Positions 50,259 to 59,298 of a stretch of DNA of 64,000 bases are shown piece by piece. A program made the translations under genes and the position numbers. Source of the stretch: JAGPUQ01 sp036961295 (GTDB lineage: Bacteria > Pseudomonadota > Gammaproteobacteria > Pseudomonadales > Porticoccaceae). Below the pieces are notes generated by a model. The model saw only the letters and a program-made list of their open reading frames with translations. It did no database searches and was not told where the DNA came from. The stretch is from positions 620,001 through 684,000 of the forward strand of contig JBALVX010000002.1 of the NCBI GenBank assembly GCA_036961295.1. Reading direction: 5' to 3'. Each line of letters starts with the position of its first letter. Position 1 is the stretch's first letter.

Positions 50259-50758
50259 GCCTTGAGCTTTTCCTGCAAAGCGGCGTCTTTAGCCATGACC
50301 GCTTCGGCAGCTTCGGCGCGTTCATCGACCAGGCGTTGGTAGAGCTCAGCATCGGCAGTGGAGAGGATTTGTGCGGCGAGATAGGCGGCGTTTTTAGCTC
50401 CGGCCTTGCCGATGGCAACGGTGGCAACGGGAATGCCGCCGGGCATTTGTACGGTGGCGAGCAGGGCGTCGAGTCCCTCTAGTGAGGCATTGATAGGCAC
50501 ACCGATAACGGGCTTCAAGGTGGCGGCTGCGACAGCTCCGGCCAGGTGGGCGGCCATACCTGCAGCACAGATAAAGGCCCCACAGCCTCGTTGCTCGGCG
50601 CTTTTAACGTAGCTGTGAGTGGCTTCGGGAGTACGGTGGGCCGAAGTGATTTTGACCTCGAAAGCCACGCCGAGCTTGTTCAGGGTGTCCATGCTCGATT
50701 CCATCACCGGGAGGTCGGAATCGGAGCCCATTAAAATTGCAACAAAAGGTTTGTTCAT
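50255..50758 (-). CDS. purE: N5-carboxyaminoimidazole ribonucleotide mutase
   Basis: 167 residues. Purine synthesis. ILMGSDSDLPVMESSMDTLNKLGVAFEVKITSAHRTPEATHSYVKSAEQRGCGAFICAAGMAAHLAGAVAAATLKPVIGVPINASLEGLDALLATVQMPGGIPVATVAIGKAGAKNAAYLAAQIL is a complete, typical PurE. purK does not adjoin. Its stop codon overlaps the tsaC start. Confidence 0.97.
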   Translation of the reverse strand: MNKPFVAILMGSDSDLPVMESSMDTLNKLGVAFEVKITSAHRTPEATHSYVKSAEQRGCGAFICAAGMAAHLAGAVAAATLKPVIGVPINASLEGLDALLATVQMPGGIPVATVAIGKAGAKNAAYLAAQILSTADAELYQRLVDERAEAAEAVMAKDAALQEKLKA

Positions 50759-50826
50759 GTTAAGTACTTGCTAGATGTAAAAGAGCGGGGAAGGCTACCT
50801 CAAGCGAGGATTTGCGGCAAGTCTGA

Positions 50827-51924
50827 TCAAGCTGTTCTGACGTAAAGCCCCCCCTGATTTTCCACCAAACCTTGTATCTCTAGCTCGACTAACAGCCCCA
50901 AAAGTATTGTTATATCGAGATCCAGGTGTCCGGCTAGGGCATCTATACCCACGGGATCGTAGCCCATGGCCGCCAGTAAATGGCCAGCATCGGTACCCAG
51001 TGCGGTCGAAGCGTCGAGGGTTTCGGTTTCCACCTCGGCTTGTTTAAACGACAGCATGCCACCCAATTGTTGAATGATGTCGTCCGTGGTTTCGGTCAGC
51101 GTTGCGCCCTCGCGAATTAACTGGTGGCAGCCTTTGGCGAGGGGGTTGTTCACCGAACCGGGAATGGCAAAAACCTCGCGACCTTGCTCCATAGCGAGTC
51201 GGGCGGTAATCAGCGAGCCGCTTTTGAGCGCGGCTTCCACCACCAGCACGCCGGTGCTTAGGCCGCTGATAATGCGATTGCGGCGCGGGAAGTTACTGGC
51301 TAAGGGCGGGGTTCCCGGCAGAAACTCTGAGACAATGGCACCGTGGTTAGCAATAATTTCCGCAGCCAGGTCGCGGTGACCGCGGGGATAAATGCGATCA
51401 ATACCGGTGCCGATCACCGCGATAGTAATGCCTTTGGCTAAGGCCCCCCGATGGGCGGCACCGTCAATACCCAGAGCCAAACCGCTGGTCACAGCAAAGC
51501 CGCCCGTAGCCAGTGTTGCCGCAAAGCGCGCCGCGTGTTCAAGGCCGCCGCGACTGGCGTTGCGGCTGCCGACAATGGCAATGGCTGGTAGTGAAAGTGC
51601 ATCGACGTTGCCCCGCACATAGAGCAGCGGCGGTGGCGAGGGGATTTCTCGCAGTAATGTCGGATAGGTATCGTCTGATAAGCACAGCAGCGTTACCCCG
51701 GATTGCTGGAGCGCGATTATGGCCTGCTGGGCATCGGTTTGTAATGAATCTAACTGTCGCTGAATGTCAGAGACGGGTTTGCGGGAACGCGGGGGTAACT
51801 GTTCCGGGCTAGCGGATAAAATATTAGCAAAGCTGCCGAATTGTTTGTGTAGAGACTGCAATCCAACCGCGCCCAGGCCGGGCTGGTTGACTAATAGATG
51901 TGCGTATAGTGTTTCGGGGTGCAT
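50827..51924 (-). CDS. dprA: DNA-processing protein DprA (Smf)
   Basis: 365 residues. Loads RecA on incoming single-stranded DNA in transformation. N-terminal helical SAM-like domain, Rossmann fold centre (AIVGSRNASRGGLEHAARFAATLATGGFAVTSGLALGIDGAAHRGAL, GTGIDRIYPRGHRDLAAEI, EFLPGTPPLASNFPRRNRIISGLSTGVLVVEAALKSGSLITARLAMEQGREVFAIPGS) and a C-terminal winged helix (HLLAAMGYDPVGIDALAGHLDLD). It follows the LysM gene, as in many gammaproteobacteria. Confidence 0.96.
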   Translation of the reverse strand: MHPETLYAHLLVNQPGLGAVGLQSLHKQFGSFANILSASPEQLPPRSRKPVSDIQRQLDSLQTDAQQAIIALQQSGVTLLCLSDDTYPTLLREIPSPPPLLYVRGNVDALSLPAIAIVGSRNASRGGLEHAARFAATLATGGFAVTSGLALGIDGAAHRGALAKGITIAVIGTGIDRIYPRGHRDLAAEIIANHGAIVSEFLPGTPPLASNFPRRNRIISGLSTGVLVVEAALKSGSLITARLAMEQGREVFAIPGSVNNPLAKGCHQLIREGATLTETTDDIIQQLGGMLSFKQAEVETETLDASTALGTDAGHLLAAMGYDPVGIDALAGHLDLDITILLGLLVELEIQGLVENQGGLYVRTA

Positions 51925-51945
51925 AACTCCATCCTTGGAGTAGGC

Positions 51946-52004
51946 TAAATTGACTTAGCTTAGGTTAACTGAGCTTAGATTAACTTAGCCTGGTTAAGCT
52001 CAGG
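51946..52004 (-). repeat. 15-bp degenerate tandem repeat upstream of dprA
   Basis: Plus-strand units 51946-51960, 51961-51975 and 51976-51990 share TTAACT-AGCTTAG-like sequence at fixed 15-bp phase, with a fourth decayed copy to 52004. It fills most of the spacer between the dprA start (51924) and the LysM gene end (52054). Confidence 0.75.
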
Positions 52005-52053
52005 CCGACTCATATGAGAGGGCCTCAAGCCAGCCTGTACTTTATCACTCGTC

Positions 52054-53073
52054 TTAGGGGCTGCGCACCAGGTCGCCGACATTAAAGGGTCGTTGGGCGG
52101 TCAGTACCAGGCCGAAGCTCATTTTTTCAAAGGTGCGAAAAACCATCATCAAGCCTACACGCTCGGGTGGTAATCGCACGGTGTCGCCGACTATCCGGTC
52201 TTTTGCCTCAATGCCGATTTTATAGATGGCCATCAAATTGCCATTAACGATTCCGTCGCGCTCACCTAAATTGACAGCAATCACATCCAGGGTACCAATG
52301 GAGTGGAGTCCATCCTCCACCGAAATAATCATACCATCACTGTCTTCAGGGGGAGCGCTGGGGTAGAAAACCGGATCGACACTCAAGTTCTCATCGATCA
52401 GCAAACGATCGCCTACGCGAATTTCTTCAGTAGTGCGGGTGGCATTGAGAGACGCAATATCGCCGTCTATCGCCATCAATTTTACGGAGCCAATATCTTG
52501 CGCGCGAATCCCGAGTACTTCCTGGGTTGTTGGGTCGATGTAGGGGTCGCCCTGGCGGTAGAGACCATAAAAATTTTCATTCTCAACAAAGCTACCGCGA
52601 GCATATAAGTTGTCACCTTCACCGGATAACAAGCGACCTTCGTAGCCGGAGAGTACATAAGGAGCGAGCTCTAATTCGCCGACGTTGACGATACGAGTTT
52701 TCGATAAAAAGGTATCGATAATATCCAATGGCAGGCTGGAGATGGCGTCGGTATGGGCAATTTCTTTAACCTGTGGTCTTAATTTGACGTTGCGACCGCG
52801 GGACAGGCTCAGGTGCGGCTTGCCATCGATATACACCATATTGATGATATCGCCCGGGTAAATCAGGTGGGGGTTTTTGATCTGAGGGTTCACGTGCCAA
52901 ATTTCAGGCCAGACCCAGGGTTCGTTGAGAAAGTGGTCGGCGATGTCCCACAGGGTATCGTTGCGTTTAACGGTGTACTGATCGGGAACATTGCTGTTGA
53001 ATGGGGAGTCCGACGCGATGGTTGCTGCGGCCAGAAACCAAAGCCCTAGCAGGGCCGACATTACTCTTTTCAT
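52054..53073 (-). CDS. LysM domain envelope protein
   Basis: About 339 residues from ATG 53073, which has AGGA eight bases upstream; ATG 53082 is the alternative. Signal peptide (LLGLWFLAAATIA) then one LysM domain (YTVKRNDTLWDIADHFLNEPWVWPEIWHVNPQIKNPHLIYPGDII, about 33-78) with the W-x-W-P-x-I-W insertion seen in the gammaproteobacterial family beside dprA/def/fmt. The rest is a beta-rich region of unknown role ending RPFNVGDLVRSP. It probably binds peptidoglycan in the periplasm. Confidence 0.88.
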   Translation of the reverse strand: MKRVMSALLGLWFLAAATIASDSPFNSNVPDQYTVKRNDTLWDIADHFLNEPWVWPEIWHVNPQIKNPHLIYPGDIINMVYIDGKPHLSLSRGRNVKLRPQVKEIAHTDAISSLPLDIIDTFLSKTRIVNVGELELAPYVLSGYEGRLLSGEGDNLYARGSFVENENFYGLYRQGDPYIDPTTQEVLGIRAQDIGSVKLMAIDGDIASLNATRTTEEIRVGDRLLIDENLSVDPVFYPSAPPEDSDGMIISVEDGLHSIGTLDVIAVNLGERDGIVNGNLMAIYKIGIEAKDRIVGDTVRLPPERVGLMMVFRTFEKMSFGLVLTAQRPFNVGDLVRSP

Positions 53074-53128
53074 AAGGCTCATCCTATGTGCTTTACCGTG
53101 TTGTATACTTTGTCTGGTCTGTCTATTG

Positions 53129-53156
53129 TTGTTTAATTTATATTGTTTAATTTATT
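53129..53156 (+). repeat. 14-bp tandem repeat in the LysM/def divergent spacer
   Basis: TTGTTTAATTTATA (53129-53142) and TTGTTTAATTTATT (53143-53156) differ at the last base only. They lie between the two divergent starts, where promoters are expected. Confidence 0.8.
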
Positions 53157-53265
53157 CATGGCCGCCCCGGCAGTGCCAATAATACAGTGTCGACCACCTA
53201 AGCCCCATTCACAATACATCTTAACAGTGATTTAATGCTGTTTACTAGAAACCCGTCACAAGTTT

Positions 53266-53772
53266 ATGGCAATTTTGACAATTTTGGAATTTCCTGACCC
53301 CCGTCTGCGCACGGTGGCGAAGCCCGTGCAGGTGGTCGATGGGAGTATTCGTCGCTTAATAAAAGACATGTTTGAAACCATGTATGCCGCTCCAGGCGTC
53401 GGTTTGGCGGCGACTCAGGTCAATATTCATCAACGCATAGTGGTGATAGATGTCTCTGACGACCAGAATCAGCCGCTGGTGTTTATTAATCCAGAAATAG
53501 CAGTGCTAGATGACACGCTCCGTGATCACGATGAAGGCTGTTTGTCGGTACCTGGATTCTACGAGCAGGTTGAGCGGCCCGAGCACGTGCGCGTCAAGGC
53601 ATTAAATGAGCATGGCGAGGCCTTCGAGCTGGAGCCAGATGGCCTGACGGCGGTGTGTATTCAACATGAGCTCGATCACCTTAATGGCAAGTTGTTTGTC
53701 GATTATCTATCGTCGATAAAGCGTCAGCGCATTCGCAGAAAACTCGAAAAAATCCACAAGCAAGCGCTATAA
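53266..53772 (+). CDS. def: peptide deformylase
   Basis: 168 residues, the E. coli size (169). Removes the N-formyl group from new proteins. GVGLAATQVNIHQRIVVIDVS, EGCLSVPGFYEQVERPEHVRV (metal Cys) and QHELDHLNGKLFVDYLS (HExxH metal site) are complete. It is divergent from the LysM gene and starts the def-fmt-rsmB-trkA-trkH run. Confidence 0.97.
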   Translation: MAILTILEFPDPRLRTVAKPVQVVDGSIRRLIKDMFETMYAAPGVGLAATQVNIHQRIVVIDVSDDQNQPLVFINPEIAVLDDTLRDHDEGCLSVPGFYEQVERPEHVRVKALNEHGEAFELEPDGLTAVCIQHELDHLNGKLFVDYLSSIKRQRIRRKLEKIHKQAL

Positions 53773-53782
53773 AGGCCAAAAA

Positions 53783-54793
53783 TTGACACTATCTTCGTCT
53801 AACGTGCAGTCTTTGTCCGTCGTTTTTGCGGGCACCCCCGACTTTGCTGCCGAGCACTTGCGCGCCTTGCTGGCTTCCCCGCACAGGGTGGTTGGGGTGT
53901 ATACCCAGCCCGATAGACCGGCAGGCAGGGGTAAAAAATTGCTGCCTGGCCCGGTGAAAGCGTTGGCTGAGGAGCATGGGCTCGCGGTGTTTCAGCCGCT
54001 GAACCTTAAAGATCCCGCCGATCAGCAAAGGCTTGCTGAGCTTAAGCCAGACCTGATGGTGGTGGTCGCCTATGGCTTGATTCTACCCCCAGCGGTATTG
54101 GCCATTCCCCGGCTTGGCTGTATCAATGTACACGCTTCTTTACTACCCCGCTGGCGGGGTGCTGCGCCGATTCAGCGGGCTATTGCAGCAGGCGATGGCT
54201 CCAGTGGCATTACCATAATGGAGATGGAGGCGGGTCTGGATACCGGGCCGATGCTCGCCACCGCGGTTTGCCCTATTGCTGACGATGAAACGGGCGGCAG
54301 TTTGCACGACACGCTGGCGCAGCTTGGCCCCGAGCTGTTGCTGGAAACCATCGAGCGCTTGGCGCAGGGCGCGGTTGTGGCTCAGGCTCAGGATGACACC
54401 CAGGCCACTTATGCGCCAAAACTTAGCAAAGCCGAAGCGGCCATTGACTGGACATCCAGCGCCGCTGAAATTGATCGTAAAGTGCGGGCGTTTAATCCCT
54501 TCCCGGTCGCTTATGGTGAGCTTGGGGGTGAGCGCATTCGCATTTGGTCGGGAGCGTCCGCTGATATCGTGCCAGATGATGCCGCGCCTGAGACAAAATC
54601 CGAAACACGCTCGGATTCAGATGCTGCCCCAGGTCGCATTCTTTCTGCAAGTGGCGAGGGTATTCTGGTTGCCTGCGCTCAGGGTGTTTACCGCATTGAG
54701 GAGTTGCAATTGCCGGGCCGTAAGCGCCTGCCAGTGCGTGAAGTCTTAAACAGCCGTACAGCATTATTCGCACCAGGCCAGCAGTTTGATTAA
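53783..54793 (+). CDS. fmt: methionyl-tRNA formyltransferase
   Basis: 336 residues (E. coli 315). VVFAGTPDFAAEHLRAL, TQPDRPAGRGKKLLPGPVKALAEEHG, NVHASLLPRWRGAAPIQRAIAAGD (catalytic Asn-His region), ITIMEMEAGLDTGPML, then the C-terminal OB-like domain with an acidic insertion around PDDAAPETKSETRSDSDAAPG. The start is TTG 53783 with AAAGG six bases upstream; no ATG is near the domain. Ten bases follow def. Confidence 0.95.
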   Translation: MTLSSSNVQSLSVVFAGTPDFAAEHLRALLASPHRVVGVYTQPDRPAGRGKKLLPGPVKALAEEHGLAVFQPLNLKDPADQQRLAELKPDLMVVVAYGLILPPAVLAIPRLGCINVHASLLPRWRGAAPIQRAIAAGDGSSGITIMEMEAGLDTGPMLATAVCPIADDETGGSLHDTLAQLGPELLLETIERLAQGAVVAQAQDDTQATYAPKLSKAEAAIDWTSSAAEIDRKVRAFNPFPVAYGELGGERIRIWSGASADIVPDDAAPETKSETRSDSDAAPGRILSASGEGILVACAQGVYRIEELQLPGRKRLPVREVLNSRTALFAPGQQFD

Positions 54794-54829
54794 GCCTCGG
54801 TGTTGTCCCTCACAAAGCATAATTAGTCG

Positions 54830-56221
54830 ATGAATGTGCGCGCCGCTGCCGCGAAGGTGATCACTCAGGTGGTCGCAAAAGGTGTGTCTCTGGATAATGC
54901 TTTGCCCCGGGAAGACGCTGTCGATGAAAAACCCGTGGCGGGCAAAGCTAGCGGTAAACGGGTAGCCGGTAAAAAAGACCAAGTCGCTGGTAAAAAAGAT
55001 CAAGTAGCTGTGCGCGATCTACCCTTACTCAGCGAACTTTGTTACGGCACTTTGCGCTGGTATCCCCGGCTGGCCCTGATTGTCGATCATCTTCTGGACA
55101 AGCCCTTTAAAACCAAAGATACGGATTTACAGGCTTTATTAGCCTGTGCTGTTTATCAACTGAGTGCGACGCGTATTCCGCCCCATGCTGCCATCAACGA
55201 AACCGTTGCCGCATGCAAGACACTGGGCAAGCCCTGGGCTAAAGGTTTAATCAACGCGATTTTGCGCCGCTACCAGCGGGAGCAGGAGACCTTCGATCAA
55301 CTGTTTGCCGAAACCGAGGTTTACCAAAGCGCCCATCCGGATTGGTTGATCGCAGAGCTTCGCGAGAGCTGCCCCGATCAACTCGCTACTATTATCGAGG
55401 CTAACAATGGTCGTGGGCCGATGACGCTGCGGATTAATCGACAGCACGGCACTCGCGACGCCTATTTGGATCAGTTAAGGGCAGCGGATATTGCGGCGCA
55501 GCCCACGGCCTTAAGCGCCGATGGTGTTCAGCTCGCCGCGCCTGCTGCCGTTACCAGCTTGCCGGGTTTTGCGGAGGGTTGGTTCAGTGTGCAGGACGAG
55601 GCCGCGCAACTGTGCGCACCATTGCTTGATCCCAGGCCCTGTCACCGGGTACTCGATGCCTGTTCGGCTCCCGGTGGCAAAGCTTGCCACTTACTCGAAT
55701 ATCAATCTGAAATTGGCGAATTAATTGCCCTCGATAGTGATGCTCAGCGTTTGCTTAAGGTTGAAGAAAACCTGACGCGCCTCGGCTTGAATGCGAACAT
55801 TCAATGCGCCGATGCTGCCAGCCTTGACGATTGGTGGGACGGCAAACTCTTCGATCGAATTTTGTTGGACGCGCCTTGTTCAGCGACTGGGGTAATCCGC
55901 CGGCACCCGGATATCAAATTACTGCGCAAGCCCGCCGATATTGCTAAGCTAGCCGCCGTACAGGCCGAGTTGCTGAGTCAGTTGTGGAAGACCCTGGCTC
56001 CGGGAGGCAAGTTGTTGTACGCCACCTGTTCGGTGTTAAAGGCGGAGAATGAAAATGTAGTATCCGCGTTTGTTGAATCGCGCGATGATGTCCGAGCTCT
56101 GCCATTTGAGTTGTCGGTGGAACAGCACGCGGGCTTGCCGGCGGGGGTGGGTCGACAGTTACTGCCGACTCTAAACGGCCACGATGGGTTTTACTACGCG
56201 CTGCTGGAAAAGCTCGCTTAG
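54830..56221 (+). CDS. rsmB: 16S rRNA (cytosine(967)-C(5))-methyltransferase
   Basis: 463 residues (E. coli 429). N-terminal NusB-like domain and C-terminal methyltransferase with LDACSAPGGKACHLLE, LLDAPCSATGVIRRHPDIKLLR (catalytic Cys), YATCSVLKAENENVV. Between the first and second helices of the NusB-like domain (about residues 28-62) is an insertion of repeated VAGK units, including two exact VAGKKDQ copies, absent from most RsmB proteins. It is in the def-fmt-rsmB-trkA order. Confidence 0.95.
   Translation: MNVRAAAAKVITQVVAKGVSLDNALPREDAVDEKPVAGKASGKRVAGKKDQVAGKKDQVAVRDLPLLSELCYGTLRWYPRLALIVDHLLDKPFKTKDTDLQALLACAVYQLSATRIPPHAAINETVAACKTLGKPWAKGLINAILRRYQREQETFDQLFAETEVYQSAHPDWLIAELRESCPDQLATIIEANNGRGPMTLRINRQHGTRDAYLDQLRAADIAAQPTALSADGVQLAAPAAVTSLPGFAEGWFSVQDEAAQLCAPLLDPRPCHRVLDACSAPGGKACHLLEYQSEIGELIALDSDAQRLLKVEENLTRLGLNANIQCADAASLDDWWDGKLFDRILLDAPCSATGVIRRHPDIKLLRKPADIAKLAAVQAELLSQLWKTLAPGGKLLYATCSVLKAENENVVSAFVESRDDVRALPFELSVEQHAGLPAGVGRQLLPTLNGHDGFYYALLEKLA
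54962..55003 (+). repeat. 21-bp in-frame tandem repeat in rsmB
   Basis: Two units (54962-54982 and 54983-55003) both encode VAGKKDQ, with four third-base differences. A decayed upstream copy encodes VAGKASGKR. The period is a multiple of three, so the reading frame is kept. Confidence 0.85.
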
Positions 56222-56303
56222 CAGTTAATAAATTTTAGTTAATGAAAGTAGTTACTAAATAAGTCCGACACAATAATAAGCACTGGTGGAGTAGAGACAC
56301 GCA

Positions 56304-57686
56304 ATGAAAATCGTCATCGTCGGAGCTGGCCAGGTGGGGGGAACCCTGGCGGAAAACCTGGCCCGTGAAGCCAACGACATTACCCTGATTGATATCGACG
56401 AAAAGCGCCTGCGTGAACTGCAGGATCGCCTGGATATTCGCACCGTAGTGGGCATGGGTTCTCACCCCGATATTATGGTGGCTGCAGGTATTGAGGACGC
56501 CGATATGCTGGTTGCCGTGACCAATAGCGATGAGGTCAATATGACCGCCTGCCAGGTCGCCTACTCGCTGTTTAAAACTCCCACCAAGATAGCTCGGGTG
56601 CGCGCCGCGAGTTATGTCGATGCGACCTATCGGGAGCGCCTGTTTAACGACAGCAGTTGCCCGGTGGATGTACTCATTACCCCCGAGCAAGTGATTACCG
56701 ACTATATTCATCGACTTATTCAAAAGCCCGGCGCCCTCCAGGTTCTAGATTTCGCCGACGGTAAGGTCCAGTTGGTTGCGGTGCGCGCAGAAAAAGGTGG
56801 GCCGCTGGTGGGCCATGAACTGCGCGACTTACGTACGCATATGCCCGATGTGGATGCTCGTGCGGCGGCATTATATCGACAGGATCGCTCGTTGATTCCC
56901 GAAGGCGACACGGTGATTGAAGAAGGCGACGAGGTGTTTTTTATCGCCGCGTCCAAACATATCCGCCGTGTGATGGCCGAACTGGGGCGCACTGAGTCAG
57001 CCTATCGTCACATCGTGATTGCTGGCGGTGGCAATATTGGGTTTCGCCTGGCCAGCGTGCTCGAGCACCAATTTAACGTCAAAATCATCGAGCTGTTTAA
57101 CGATCGCGCCGAGTTTTTAGCGGAAAACCTGAATCGCACCGTGGTGCTGGTCGGACGCGCGGACGACAGAGAGTTACTGCTCGATGAAAATATCGATAAG
57201 GCAGATGTTTTTCTTGCCGTAACGAACGATGATAAGGCCAATATTATGTCGTCCATCCTCGCCAAGCGGCTCGGGGCTCGTAAAGTGATGACCTTAATTG
57301 GCAATCCGGTATATGTTGATTTAATGCAGGGTAGCGAAATTGATATTGCGATTTCCCCCCAGCAGACCACCACCAGCACGCTGCTCGCCCACGTTCGCAA
57401 AGGCGATACCGTAAGTGCGCACTCACTTCGGCGTGGGGTTGCGGAGGCGCTAGAGGTTGTCGCCCACGGCGACGCCAAAAGCTCAAAGGTAGTGGGGCGT
57501 GCTATCGAAGACATTAAGCTGCCTCCGGGGACTACTATCGCCGCACTGGTACGCAACGGCGAAGCCATTATTGCTCACCACGATACGGTGATTGAAAGCG
57601 ATGACCACGTCATTGTCTTCATTATCGACAAGCGTTATACGGGAGATGTGGAAAAACTGTTTCAAGTGGGGTTCACCTTCTTCTAA
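56304..57686 (+). CDS. trkA: Trk potassium uptake regulator TrkA
   Basis: 460 residues (E. coli 458). Two tandem RCK units, each an NAD-binding Rossmann domain plus a TrkA-C domain: MKIVIVGAGQVGGTLAENLAREANDITLIDID with IRTVVGMGSHPDIMVAAGIEDADMLVAVTN, and HIVIAGGGNIGFRLASVLEHQFNVKIIELFNDRAEFLAENLN. It gates TrkH by bound nucleotide on the cytoplasmic face. The stop overlaps the trkH start (TAATG). Confidence 0.96.
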   Translation: MKIVIVGAGQVGGTLAENLAREANDITLIDIDEKRLRELQDRLDIRTVVGMGSHPDIMVAAGIEDADMLVAVTNSDEVNMTACQVAYSLFKTPTKIARVRAASYVDATYRERLFNDSSCPVDVLITPEQVITDYIHRLIQKPGALQVLDFADGKVQLVAVRAEKGGPLVGHELRDLRTHMPDVDARAAALYRQDRSLIPEGDTVIEEGDEVFFIAASKHIRRVMAELGRTESAYRHIVIAGGGNIGFRLASVLEHQFNVKIIELFNDRAEFLAENLNRTVVLVGRADDRELLLDENIDKADVFLAVTNDDKANIMSSILAKRLGARKVMTLIGNPVYVDLMQGSEIDIAISPQQTTTSTLLAHVRKGDTVSAHSLRRGVAEALEVVAHGDAKSSKVVGRAIEDIKLPPGTTIAALVRNGEAIIAHHDTVIESDDHVIVFIIDKRYTGDVEKLFQVGFTFF

Positions 57687-59134
57687 TGCATTTTTCCGCA
57701 ATCGCAAGGATCCTCGGCCTGCTGCTGATGTTGTTCAGCATTACCATGCTGCCGCCGATAATGGTGGCCAGCTACTACGATGAAAGCACTCAGCAGGCCT
57801 TCTTTCTCGCTTTCGCATTTACCTTCTCCATCGGCATGCTGGCCTGGCTACCCTACTGCCGCGGCCAGATTGAAATGCGCACCCGCGACGGGTTTCTGGT
57901 CACGGTACTGTTCTGGCTGGTGCTTGGGCTGGTGGGTTCGATTCCGCTGATGTTGGTCGATCCCCTGAACTTGTCTTTTACCAATGCGGTGTTTGAATCT
58001 ATTTCCGGTTTAACCACCACCGGGGCGACGGTGATTACCGGCCTCGATGAGCTGCCGCGATCCGTGCTTTATTATCGCCAGCAGTTACAGTGGCTGGGTG
58101 GTATTGGCATCGTGGTGATCGCCGTCGCCATCATGCCCATGCTCGGCGTCGGCGGTATGCAGCTGTATCGCGCTGAAAGCCCGGGCCCGGTGAAAGACAC
58201 CAAACTCACGCCGCGGATTACCGAAACCGCCAAAGCGCTGTTTTTAATTTATCTGACTATTACCTGTGCCTGTGCACTCAGCTACTGGGCGGCGGGCATG
58301 GATCCCTTCGACGCCATCGGGCACAGTTTTTCGACCGTGGCGATTGGTGGTTTTTCTACTCACGATGCCAGCATAGGCTTTTTTGACAGCCCATTGATTT
58401 CCACGGTGTGCATCATTTTTATGATTATTTCGGGGCTTAATTTCGGTCTTCACTTTTTAGCCTGGAACCGCGGCAGCCTCCGGCAGTACTTCAGCGATCC
58501 AGAAGCACGGGTCTACCTGATGATGCTGGGGGTGGGGGCGCTGATTGTATGCTTGTTCCTTTATTTAAAGGGGATTTACGGCGGCAGTGACGCATTGCAC
58601 CACGGAGTTTTTCAGCTAGTCTCGATTATGACCACCACCGGGTTTGCCACCACCAATTACAGTTTGTGGCCGACCTTCGTACCGTTTTTCCTGCTTTTCC
58701 TATCGTTTTTTGGCGCCTGTGCCGGTTCCACCGGCGGTGGCCTGAAGGTGGGTCGCATGCTAATTATGGCGCGCCAGAGTTTGCGAGAAATGTATCGTCT
58801 GGTGCATCCCAGTGCGGTATTGCCGCTTAAGTTGCGCGACCGCACTGTATCCGAACGGGTGGCAGATGCTATCTGGGCCTTCTTCGGGGTTTATTTAGCG
58901 GTGTTCTACATTATCGTTTTACTGCTGTTGGCCTCGGGCCTCGACTACGTCACCGCGTGGTCGGCAACGGCAGCGGCGCTGAACAACCTCGGCCCCGGTC
59001 TTGGTGCGGTTTCCGCTCACTACGGTGAGATCAGTGGTTTTGCCAAATGGGTGTTGTGCGGCGGCATGTTGCTGGGTCGTTTAGAAATTTTTACTTTGCT
59101 AGTGTTACTGACGCCGACATTTTGGCGTCGCTGA
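57686..59134 (+). CDS. trkH: Trk potassium channel subunit TrkH
   Basis: 482 residues (E. coli 483), inner-membrane potassium channel with four pseudo-repeated pore units. Filter-type stretches GLTTTGATVITG, GGFSTHD, MTTTGFATTNYSLWP and NNLGPGLGAVSAHYGEISGFAKWVLCGGMLLGRLEIFTLLVL are visible, and FGACAGSTGGGLKVGRM is the family signature. Its ATG overlaps the trkA stop. Its last 23 coding bases are repeated twice downstream in decayed form. Confidence 0.97.
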   Translation: MHFSAIARILGLLLMLFSITMLPPIMVASYYDESTQQAFFLAFAFTFSIGMLAWLPYCRGQIEMRTRDGFLVTVLFWLVLGLVGSIPLMLVDPLNLSFTNAVFESISGLTTTGATVITGLDELPRSVLYYRQQLQWLGGIGIVVIAVAIMPMLGVGGMQLYRAESPGPVKDTKLTPRITETAKALFLIYLTITCACALSYWAAGMDPFDAIGHSFSTVAIGGFSTHDASIGFFDSPLISTVCIIFMIISGLNFGLHFLAWNRGSLRQYFSDPEARVYLMMLGVGALIVCLFLYLKGIYGGSDALHHGVFQLVSIMTTTGFATTNYSLWPTFVPFFLLFLSFFGACAGSTGGGLKVGRMLIMARQSLREMYRLVHPSAVLPLKLRDRTVSERVADAIWAFFGVYLAVFYIIVLLLLASGLDYVTAWSATAAALNNLGPGLGAVSAHYGEISGFAKWVLCGGMLLGRLEIFTLLVLLTPTFWRR

Positions 59135-59177
59135 CGCTCGATATTTTAAGTCGCTGAGGCGGGTGTTTTAAAAAGGT
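59109..59177 (+). repeat. 23-bp degenerate tandem repeat of the trkH 3' end
   Basis: Three 23-bp units: 59109-59131 (the last sense bases of trkH), 59132-59154 (starts with the TGA stop) and 59155-59177. Each begins TGA(C/G)GC. Units one and two also share an A(C/T)ATTTT centre and a final GTCGC. The spacer is thus a decayed copy of the gene end. Confidence 0.8.
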
Positions 59178-59207
59178 GAAGTAACGTTCTCAAAACCGCT
59201 GCCAAGG

Positions 59208-59298
59208 CAGTTGTCGATAGTGATTATTGAAGGCGGTTATTGATGGTTACTGATAACAGTTACTAATAGCAGCCACCGATAGCCGTCATTGATAATAG
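59208..59298 (-). repeat. 13-bp degenerate tandem repeat ending in the ClC gene 3' end
   Basis: Seven 13-bp units, for example TTACTGATAACAG (59247-59259), TTACTAATAGCAG (59260-59272), CCACCGATAGCCG and TCATTGATAATAG (59286-59298). The last unit contains the stop and final codons of the ClC gene, and the others extend away from it. Confidence 0.75.
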
